From contig JAJYBB010000004.1 of NCBI GenBank assembly GCA_021779195.1, forward strand, positions 1-64,000: a stretch of DNA of 64,000 nt. The letters run 5' to 3'. Each line of letters starts with the position of its first letter. The first letter of the stretch is position 1. This document shows, piece by piece, positions 35,512-42,756 of the stretch. Below the pieces are notes generated by a model. That model had not been told where the DNA came from, did no database searches, and saw only the letters and a program-made list of their open reading frames with translations. A program made the position numbers and the translations under genes. The stretch is from Bacteroidota bacterium. GTDB taxonomy: Bacteria > Bacteroidota > Bacteroidia > Bacteroidales > Paludibacteraceae.

Positions 35512-35955
35512 ATGGAAATTATATTGAAAGAAGATGTAATCAATTTAGGTTACAAAGGCGATATCGTTAAAGTGAAAGATGGTTATGGACGCAACTTCCT
35601 GATACCTACAAAAAAAGCCGTATTAGCTACTGAATCAGCAAAAAAAATGTTGGCTGAAGACCTGAAACAACGTGCTCATAAATTAGAACGTCTAAAAAAT
35701 GAAGCAATTGCTTTAGCTGATAAAGTTAAAGAAATTAGTTTAACAGTTGGTGCCAAAACAAGCACTACCGGCAAAATTTTTGGTGCAGTTGGACCTATTC
35801 AAATTGCCGATGCATTTGAAAAAGCAGGGATCACAATTGATAGAAAAGTAATCGTACTGAAAGAACCGGTTAAAGAAATTGGAACTTTCAAAGCTACTTT
35901 GAAATTGCACAAAGAAGTTAACGTAGAGTTTTCTTTCGAAGTTGTTTCGGAGTAA
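35512..35955 (+). CDS. rplI: 50S ribosomal protein L9
   Basis: A 147-residue L9: the N-terminal domain has ILKEDVINLGYKGDIVKVKDGYGRNFLIP, a long helix follows, and the C-terminal domain is GAKTSTTGKIFGAVGPIQIADA. It is last in the operon and followed at once by a terminator. AGAAGGAGG lies about 10 nt before its ATG, a rare strong Shine-Dalgarno in this window. Confidence 0.97.
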   Translation: MEIILKEDVINLGYKGDIVKVKDGYGRNFLIPTKKAVLATESAKKMLAEDLKQRAHKLERLKNEAIALADKVKEISLTVGAKTSTTGKIFGAVGPIQIADAFEKAGITIDRKVIVLKEPVKEIGTFKATLKLHKEVNVEFSFEVVSE

Positions 35956-35973
35956 TCTTGTAACATATTTTAT

Positions 35974-36008
35974 AAAACCCGATGAACAAATTGTACATCG
36001 GGTTTTTT
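35974..36008 (+). terminator. Terminator of rpsF-rpsR-rplI
   Basis: An 11-bp stem (35974-35984 with 35996-36006) and an 11-nt loop, followed by a T-run to 36008. It lies 18 nt past the rplI stop. The A-rich left flank could also help stop the convergent slipin gene. Confidence 0.85.
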
Positions 36009-36033
36009 ATAAGTGTAATTTTGAAAAAATACG

Positions 36034-36918
36034 TTACTTCTTATTTTGAATTGCATTGGTTAATGCTACGGTTCCATTTATACCACCCAAACCCATTGAT
36101 TCAACGGCAGTACTTGGAACAATTACGATCGTTGAATTTGATTTTAACCCTTCGTAAAGCATGTTCATTGCACGCAAATGAAAAGCAGTCGGGTTATCTG
36201 CATAACTTTTAGACGCATCATTAAACATTTCAGCAATTTGCCGTTCAGAATCACCCAAGATAACCCTTGCCTGACGTTCACGCTCAGCTTGAGCTTGCAT
36301 TGACATCGCAGCTTCTAATCCTTGTGGAATGAGAACATCTTTAACTTCCACCGAAATTACATTTATCCCCCAAGGTTCCGTTCTTTCGTCGATTATATCC
36401 TGCAACATAGCACTTATCTTATCTCTCCCTTCCAACATATCAGCCAGCAGCGTTTTCCCGATCACATCACGAAGTGCTGTTTGCGAAGCCCAACTGATAG
36501 CACTAAAATAATCAGCTACATCCATTGATGCTTTTTTCGGATCAATAACCTTCCAAAACAAAACCGCATCAACATCAACCGGAACCGTATCTTTTGTAAG
36601 CGTTTTTTCTGCTTTAAAAGATGTGCTAATCACACGGACATCAATCCAATAAGGAATAAAATCGATGATCGGGATGATGAAAAATATTCCAGGACCTTTT
36701 AAGGATTGAAACTTTCCCAAGCGAAGCACTACAGCCCTACTCCATTGTGTCGCCACTTTTGTAGACCAGGCAACAAAAACTCCCGCAAAAGCAAAAATAA
36801 TTATTACGGTTACACTTGAGGATGATGACAATTCTCCGTTCATCAAATAAGCCACAAAAAAACCGAGTATTACAAGGATGACAAAAAACAACATAGAAAT
36901 AGAACTGACATTTTTCAT
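36034..36918 (-). CDS. Slipin-family SPFH/Band 7 membrane protein
   Basis: Two hydrophobic N-terminal segments (about 8-28 and 35-55) are followed by an SPFH domain: GKFQSLKGPGIFFIIPIID (about 68-86), VPVDVDAVLFWKV and ALRDVIGKTLLADMLEGRDKI. The rest is a coiled-coil with QAQAERERQARVILGDSE. The 294-residue length is standard for slipins. Some slipin genes sit with an NfeD protease gene; none is present here. It has its own transcript and converges with the rpl operon. Confidence 0.9.
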   Translation of the reverse strand: MKNVSSISMLFFVILVILGFFVAYLMNGELSSSSSVTVIIIFAFAGVFVAWSTKVATQWSRAVVLRLGKFQSLKGPGIFFIIPIIDFIPYWIDVRVISTSFKAEKTLTKDTVPVDVDAVLFWKVIDPKKASMDVADYFSAISWASQTALRDVIGKTLLADMLEGRDKISAMLQDIIDERTEPWGINVISVEVKDVLIPQGLEAAMSMQAQAERERQARVILGDSERQIAEMFNDASKSYADNPTAFHLRAMNMLYEGLKSNSTIVIVPSTAVESMGLGGINGTVALTNAIQNKK

Positions 36919-37115
36919 TATGTTTGAAATTTAACGGTTAATAATTTCTTAAAAATTTCAGATCAATTATTAGTATAACAATTAAACCAACTTTTATGTT
37001 TGGTTTAAAATAAAAATACAGAATGACAATGAAATATATCTATTCAACGAACAGATTCAACATACAGATCGAATAATTTTATGATTTTTTAAATAAGTAA
37101 TTATTACTCACAGGG
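36919..37115. other. Divergent intergenic region before the etf genes
   Basis: About 200 bp of AT-rich sequence with no gene or repeat recognised. The structured region and promoters to its right are listed separately. Confidence 0.45.
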
Positions 37116-37145
37116 TTGGTCAGCCAATTAAATTGACTAATTTTG
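37116..37145 (+). promoter_or_regulatory. Upstream promoter of the structured etf leader
   Basis: TTG (37116-37118), 19 nt, then TAATTTTG (37138-37145). A transcript from here would carry the hairpins at 37163-37201 in a leader of about 195 nt before the ETF-QO gene. Confidence 0.55.
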
Positions 37146-37162
37146 CACCCTAAAACTAATTT

Positions 37163-37201
37163 AGCAGTATTTTTTGCTGTTTATAAAAAATGCTGCTGAC
37201 C
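37163..37201 (+). other. Structured leader hairpin upstream of the ETF genes
   Basis: Stem AGCAGTATTTTTT (37163-37175) with AAAAAATGCTGCT (37185-37197), 13 pairs with one wobble, loop GCTGTTTAT. An outer pair TGGTCAGC (37117-37124) with GCTGACCA (37195-37202) overlaps its 3' arm, so two alternative structures are possible. No known riboswitch was recognised. Confidence 0.5.
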
Positions 37202-37286
37202 ATTGCGATCCTTTTTCATGACAGTGAGGTTGGTACTTTTTAAAATAAAAAAATTACATATAGCTCAGCAACTTTAAAATTTTGCG

Positions 37287-37318
37287 TTGAAAAAGGAGTA
37301 TTTTCTCCTATATTTTTG
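37287..37318 (+). promoter_or_regulatory. Promoter of the ETF-QO and EtfBA operon
   Basis: TTG (37287-37289), 21 nt, then TATTTTTG (37311-37318), 29 nt before the start codon. Within the spacer AGGAG-TATTTT-CTCCT is a short palindrome that could bind a regulator. Confidence 0.6.
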
Positions 37319-37347
37319 ATAATTAGTAACTTTAAATAAAAATAATA

Positions 37348-39006
37348 ATGAGCAATGCAGAAACCGTTTCGACGGATGTTTTAATTATTGGTGGTGGTCC
37401 TTCGGGTTTAGCCACAGCCATACATTTAGCCGACATATTGAAACAAAATGGGTTATCCAAAAGAATTTTACTCGTTGAGAAAGGAAATTCAATTGGGAGT
37501 CACATTATGTCGGGAGCTGTTATTAAAACAGACGTTTTCAAGAAATTATTACCGGATGTTGAATTAGAAGAGATTCCATTTAACACGAAAGTCACCCGCG
37601 ACAAAACCGTATTACTGAATAAAAATGGATCATTAGAATTACCATTTCATATTCCCTACATGAGTAATAAAGGTAATTATGTTGCTTCGTTAAGTCAGAT
37701 ATGCAAATATTTGGCAAAAAAAGCCGAAGAAAAAGGGGTTGAAATTTATAGTGGATTTGCAGTTGATGAAATTCTTTATCAAAATGCAAAAGTAATAGGT
37801 GCAAAAACAATCGATACAGGTGTTGATCACCATGGTAATCAAATGGATAACTTTCAAGCTGGGAGCAAAATTGAAGCTAAATTAACTATATTTGCCGAAG
37901 GAACTCGCGGAAGCTTAGCAAAAAAATTGATCGAAAAGTATCAGCTAGATAAAGATAAAAACCCACAAATATATTCGCTTGGAGTGAAAGAACTTTGGAG
38001 TGTTCCCGAAGGAAATATTAAACCAGGTGAAGTATATCACACCATGGGCTATCCATTAAATATGAAAGAATTTGGTGGTGGTTTTATTTATGGACTGAAA
38101 GACAATAAGGTGGCCGTTGGTTTAGTGGTTGGACTCGATTATGAAGATCCAACTTTTGATGTTCATGATGCATTCCAAATTTGGAAAACAAATTCTTATG
38201 TTTCTAAATTCTTGAAGGGAGGCAAATTAGTAGAATACGGCGCAAAAACATTACCAGAAGGTGGTTTTTATTCTATTCCAAAACTTTTTGTTGATAATGC
38301 CCTTATCGTAGGCGATAGTGCTGGATTTGTTGCAATGCCGGCTTTAAAAGGAATTCACTTAGCCATCACTTCCGGAATGCTGGCTGCTCAAACCGTTGCA
38401 AAAGCATTGAAAAAGAATGACTTTTCTGCAAACACACTTTCCGAATATGACAAACTAATAAATAACAGCTTAATTTACAAAGAGTTATATCCAGTTCGGA
38501 ATGTCAGACAAGGATTTTCAAAAGGACTGTTAGTAGGAGGAATCAATTTTGGCACATTGTTAATTACCAGTGGTGCCGGTTTTTTTGGACGTTTGAAATC
38601 AAAACCTGACAAAGACACCACCAAAACTCTAAAAGAATTTAAAGGTAAAACTTTCAAAGAAAGATTTGAAAAGAAACTTGATTTTGACAAAGTACTTACT
38701 TTTGATAAAGTTACTGATGTATATTTTTCGGGAGTAAATCATGATGAACAACAAGTACCACATGTCAAAATAAACAATCCGGATTCGTTTCAAAAGATTA
38801 ACATCCAACAATATGGAGCTCCCTGTCAGTTCTTCTGTTCTTCTGAAGTTTACGAACTTCACACCGACAAAAACGGACATCAGGAATTACGCATTCATGC
38901 CGAAAACTGTATGCATTGTAAAACCTGCGACATAAAATCTCCAGCCGATGGCATTACATGGTCTGTTCCGAACGGAGGAAACGGTCCCGATTTTCAAAAT
39001 ATGTAA
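37348..39006 (+). CDS. Electron transfer flavoprotein-quinone oxidoreductase
   Basis: A membrane-associated flavoprotein that passes electrons from ETF to a quinone. The FAD-binding GGGPSGLATAIHLA follows the N-terminus at about residues 13-27. The C-terminal cluster ligands are probably C497, C521, C524 and C527 (MHCKTCDIKSP). Length 552 is normal for ETF-QO. The gap to the EtfBA fusion gene is 27 bp, so the two are one operon. It links acyl-CoA or other dehydrogenases to the menaquinone pool (inference). Confidence 0.9.
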   Translation: MSNAETVSTDVLIIGGGPSGLATAIHLADILKQNGLSKRILLVEKGNSIGSHIMSGAVIKTDVFKKLLPDVELEEIPFNTKVTRDKTVLLNKNGSLELPFHIPYMSNKGNYVASLSQICKYLAKKAEEKGVEIYSGFAVDEILYQNAKVIGAKTIDTGVDHHGNQMDNFQAGSKIEAKLTIFAEGTRGSLAKKLIEKYQLDKDKNPQIYSLGVKELWSVPEGNIKPGEVYHTMGYPLNMKEFGGGFIYGLKDNKVAVGLVVGLDYEDPTFDVHDAFQIWKTNSYVSKFLKGGKLVEYGAKTLPEGGFYSIPKLFVDNALIVGDSAGFVAMPALKGIHLAITSGMLAAQTVAKALKKNDFSANTLSEYDKLINNSLIYKELYPVRNVRQGFSKGLLVGGINFGTLLITSGAGFFGRLKSKPDKDTTKTLKEFKGKTFKERFEKKLDFDKVLTFDKVTDVYFSGVNHDEQQVPHVKINNPDSFQKINIQQYGAPCQFFCSSEVYELHTDKNGHQELRIHAENCMHCKTCDIKSPADGITWSVPNGGNGPDFQNM

Positions 39007-39033
39007 TTCACTAACAACTCATTAAAAGAAAAA

Positions 39034-40977
39034 ATGGCATTAACAATAATTAGTTTAATAAAACAAGTACCCCTTCCAACTGAAATGCGAATGGGAGATG
39101 ATGGCTTAATGGACAGAACTAAAGCAAAATCGATTATAAATATTGATTGTCAGTTTGGTCTGGAAGCGGGATTACAACTCAAAAAACAACATCCGGATGC
39201 GCGGCTAATCGTCTGTTCAATGGGACCTCAGTCATTTGATCCGTCACTCCGAACAGCCATATCAATGGGTTACGATGAAGCTTACTTACTGTCCGACAGA
39301 AAATTAGGTGGAAGTGATACTTATGCTACAGGATTGGCAATTTCGACTATGCTCAAGCATTTAGGGTTTACAAAAGAATCTAAAGAACCTTTTATAGTTT
39401 TAGCCGGTCGACAAACTAGCGATGGTGATACGGCACACGTTCCATCGCAAGTCGCTGAAAGTCTCGGCATTCCACAGGCAACTTTTGTTGAAAGCGTTAA
39501 ATCTGATGGTGAAGGTAATGTTATTGCCAAACGAATTATTGAAGGCGGATATCAAATGATGAAATTACCCATGCCATGCGCCATTTCATTGACTCCAACC
39601 GGAATCCCGCCTCGAAAACCCACACTTGCCGGCGCAATTAAAGCACGGAATGCACAAATTAAAATTTTTGGTGTAGATGATATTAATTTAAGCACCGAAA
39701 AAATTGGACTTTCAGGTTCACCAACAATTGTTGCAAATGTGGTCAATATTGTCAGCGAAAGACCTCCTGTAATTCTTTGTCAGGGACACAATGAATCGGC
39801 ATTAGTTGACAGCTTGCTGGAGAATATGAAAAAGGGTGGTAACGTATTAGAAAAAAAACAAGCTGAAGAGAAAAAAACCGCTGAATTACCCGATTTTCCA
39901 TATTACGATAACAGAAATGGAGCAAAAGGAATCATTACATGGGCTGAAATCGCAAACGGTAAAATTACCCGTCCCTCTATCGAGTTATTAACTCCAGCCC
40001 GTAAATTAGCCAATGAATTAGGTAATGACACTAAAATCATGACGCTTTTAATTGGTAAAAACATTAAAGATCAGGCTCAAGTTTTATTTGAACATGGTAC
40101 TGATGAAGTGATTTTAGTTGAAGACGATCGGTTGGAAGAATACTTGGTATTACCTTTCTCGTCAATTTTTGAACAAGTTATTAAACAAAGAAACCCTGAA
40201 ATTGCTCTATTTGCAGCTACAACTTCGGGACGTGAGTTAGCTCCACGTATCGGAATGAGAACCGGCAGTGGTGTAACTGCAGATTGTACAGGACTTGAAA
40301 TAGGCGAATACATCAACAGAAAAGAGAAAGTGATAAACAAACCTATTCTACATTCACGTCGACCCACTTATGGTGAAAGCAAATTAGCTACAATTTTAGG
40401 ATTTGTGTATCCTCAAATTTCCACTGCACGGCCTGGAACATTTGAAGTTCCTGCCAAAATAGAAGGTAAAATTGGCATCCTATCAACATTTAAACCGAAA
40501 TTGACTGATTCGGAATTCAGGGTTGAAATTTTACAGACAGTACGTGGTGAAAGTGGTTTAGTTAACCTTTTTGATGCCGACATTATCGTTTCGGGTGGTA
40601 GAGGCACCACAGGGGATGGACTTCAGCTTATCAAAAAATTGACAGAAGCGTTAAAAGAAAAGGGATTAAAAGCTGAATGGGCATCCAGCCGTGTTGTCGT
40701 TGATGAGGGCTTTGCTGAATATGCTCACCAGGTTGGGCAAACAGGTAAAACTGTTCGTCCTAAACTTTATATTGCGGTAGGTATTTCAGGAGCAATTCAA
40801 CATATTGCAGGTATGAAAGAATCTGAAAAAATAATTGCTATTGATCATAACCCGAAGGCATCCATTTTCCATTTTGCCGATTTTGGTATTGTTGGTGAAT
40901 ATCAAGACATTGTTCCAGAGCTCATTGAGAGAGTCAAAAATGGATTTACCTTTGGTTTAGAAGCAGCAAAGAATTAG
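39034..40977 (+). CDS. Fused electron transfer flavoprotein beta-alpha chain
   Basis: One 647-residue polypeptide holds both ETF subunits: EtfB-like residues 1-275 (SLIKQVPLP, TSDGDTAHVPSQVAESLGIPQ, PTGIPPRKPT) and EtfA-like 300-647 (ITWAEIANGKITRPSIELL, GMRTGSGVTADCTGLEI, ISGAIQHIAGMKESEKIIAIDHNP). The linker is near 280-300 (KKQAEEKKTAEL). Separate etfB and etfA genes are usual; this is a natural fusion. It is adjacent to ETF-QO and is followed by a strong terminator. Confidence 0.92.
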   Translation: MALTIISLIKQVPLPTEMRMGDDGLMDRTKAKSIINIDCQFGLEAGLQLKKQHPDARLIVCSMGPQSFDPSLRTAISMGYDEAYLLSDRKLGGSDTYATGLAISTMLKHLGFTKESKEPFIVLAGRQTSDGDTAHVPSQVAESLGIPQATFVESVKSDGEGNVIAKRIIEGGYQMMKLPMPCAISLTPTGIPPRKPTLAGAIKARNAQIKIFGVDDINLSTEKIGLSGSPTIVANVVNIVSERPPVILCQGHNESALVDSLLENMKKGGNVLEKKQAEEKKTAELPDFPYYDNRNGAKGIITWAEIANGKITRPSIELLTPARKLANELGNDTKIMTLLIGKNIKDQAQVLFEHGTDEVILVEDDRLEEYLVLPFSSIFEQVIKQRNPEIALFAATTSGRELAPRIGMRTGSGVTADCTGLEIGEYINRKEKVINKPILHSRRPTYGESKLATILGFVYPQISTARPGTFEVPAKIEGKIGILSTFKPKLTDSEFRVEILQTVRGESGLVNLFDADIIVSGGRGTTGDGLQLIKKLTEALKEKGLKAEWASSRVVVDEGFAEYAHQVGQTGKTVRPKLYIAVGISGAIQHIAGMKESEKIIAIDHNPKASIFHFADFGIVGEYQDIVPELIERVKNGFTFGLEAAKN

Positions 40978-41097
40978 TAAATTAACTTTCCGGAAAAGAT
41001 AATTATTACAAATCAAAGCAGTCGCTTTTCCAAAAATTGAATTTGCGTTATAATCAAAACTGGACATGTTTACAATGTAATTCAATTGCAAGCATCA

Positions 41098-41132
41098 AAA
41101 AGAGTTGCTTAGAAATTCTAAGCAACTCTTTT
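41098..41132. terminator. Strong bidirectional terminator
   Basis: A 17-bp arm pair (41098-41114 with 41116-41132) forms a long stem with A- and T-rich ends. It separates the EtfBA operon from the convergent GH105 gene. Confidence 0.85.
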
Positions 41133-41186
41133 GTATTTTAACAATAAAACAAATGAGATATTTATTAAAATCTGGTTGAAAATCAA

Positions 41187-42488
41187 CTATTTTACTTCGC
41201 CAATTTCATCATACAAGGATTCAGCTCTCGTTTCAGTATATTTAGGAGCATCAAGCATTTCGACCAATGCTCTCAGTACCGGACCTTCGCCCATGGGGTC
41301 ATTTTCAATAGTTGGACGATTATAATAATATTCTAACGATGGCATAATGCCCGTTCCTACACAAATAGCTGACACATCGCCCTGCGCCGAGATTTTTGTC
41401 ATCATTCCTTTTAAACCACGTTCAGCCACATAAATATAATCAGGGTGCAACCAACCTTCCTTTACTCCACGAGCAATTCCAAACACAAACATGGCAGTAC
41501 CGGTAATTTCATCATATGAATCGACTTTATCTAACAATTGATGCCAAAGTCCATTTTTCCCTTGATAACGAGCCAAACCTTCAGCCTGCTGCTGAAAATT
41601 ATGCAATACGGCATTTCGAAGAGGATGATTTAACGGCATATTTTTTAATAAATCAGCTTGTGCCATAAAAAACCAACCGTTTGCACGACTCCAGTAAGCC
41701 ACACCATGTTGTTTGGTATCAGTATGATAACAATGGTAATAAATTTGTTTCTGCGGATTCCATAAATATTTATTAAAACTCAACACTTGAGTAGCTGCAT
41801 CAGTGAAATATTTTTGATCTCCTGTAAATTTCCCCATTCTACTTAAAAATGAAATTGCCATAAAAGAATCATCAGCCCAGATCGTACTTTTGTGAGGCCA
41901 AATTCTTGCAATTGTACCATCAGCAAGTCGTGGTTCTGATTTTGAAATATGATTAGCTGTTTCGTTGATATAACTTAAAAAAGACGGATTGGGATGTCGT
42001 TGTTGCAGTTCAATCAAAGAAGCTCCCATTGGACCATTGTCATCAAGCCGTTTGCCTCGATACAACATATGCCAATTAACATTACGAACCATATTCCAAC
42101 CACCTTCAGATAAAGCCTTCTTATACAAAGTTTTAAAATAATCATAATTGACTTTATCAAACACAAAATTCATATTTTTAAGTACAAAATCCTCATATTT
42201 TTTATCTTTAAGTTTATCGGCAAGCTCCAACATTGCCAAATTCGTTACCCCGTTAGTATAATGCCATTGGTTATACTTTGATTGAACCTGAATATCATAA
42301 GACAAAGGCAAATCTTTAACAGTTGTATAAGTTTCACCAGTTTTCTTATTTTCAAACATATAAGTAGTTGAATGAAGAATTCTATCCGCAATTCTTCGAG
42401 AAATTGCTTCAACTGAAGGGTTAATTTGTGAAAAAGATAAAACAGGAATAAGACCTGATACCATTAAAAGGGAATGTTTAATTTTCAT
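41187..42488 (-). CDS. GH88/GH105 unsaturated glycuronyl hydrolase
   Basis: A secreted enzyme (signal peptide 1-20, ending SFSQ). The (alpha/alpha)6-barrel motif segments HYTNGVTNLAMLELA (76-90), LDDNGPMGASL (148-158) and WADDSFMAISFLSRMGK (204-220, catalytic Asp 206 or 207) match GH105, close to YteR, which hydrolyses the unsaturated galacturonyl-rhamnose product of rhamnogalacturonan lyases. Length 433 fits. Next to it on the same strand is a GH106 rhamnosidase gene, in keeping with pectin side-chain breakdown. Confidence 0.88.
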   Translation of the reverse strand: MKIKHSLLMVSGLIPVLSFSQINPSVEAISRRIADRILHSTTYMFENKKTGETYTTVKDLPLSYDIQVQSKYNQWHYTNGVTNLAMLELADKLKDKKYEDFVLKNMNFVFDKVNYDYFKTLYKKALSEGGWNMVRNVNWHMLYRGKRLDDNGPMGASLIELQQRHPNPSFLSYINETANHISKSEPRLADGTIARIWPHKSTIWADDSFMAISFLSRMGKFTGDQKYFTDAATQVLSFNKYLWNPQKQIYYHCYHTDTKQHGVAYWSRANGWFFMAQADLLKNMPLNHPLRNAVLHNFQQQAEGLARYQGKNGLWHQLLDKVDSYDEITGTAMFVFGIARGVKEGWLHPDYIYVAERGLKGMMTKISAQGDVSAICVGTGIMPSLEYYYNRPTIENDPMGEGPVLRALVEMLDAPKYTETRAESLYDEIGEVK

Positions 42489-42672
42489 TACAACAACTTT
42501 AATACATAAATAATAAAATACCTTATCTATAAACTAATATTCAAAACTTTATATTTATAAAATTTTCAATGCAAAATAACGGTATTGTATCAGAATTCAA
42601 AATAGATAAAAGTACAAAATAATAGATCTAAGTACAAAATAACTCAACAAAACAGCATTATAACTTTTAAAT

Positions 42673-42756
42673 TTAGGAATTCCACTTCCAGTTAATCATA
42701 GATTTTCCATTGATATATGAAATACCTTCTAATGGCAAAAAAGAAAAATATTGTTA
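42673..42756 (-). pseudogene. Possible C-terminal gene remnant between the two glycosidase genes
   Basis: After the GH106 stop, a frame without a start reads LEGISYINGKSM, then WKWNS and a stop (42673-42675). It is in frame with the GH106 gene but separated from it by its stop and a second one. The Trp- and Ile-rich sequence looks like the end of a secreted beta-sandwich protein. It may be the tail of a lost gene. The evidence is a short stretch only. Confidence 0.3.
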
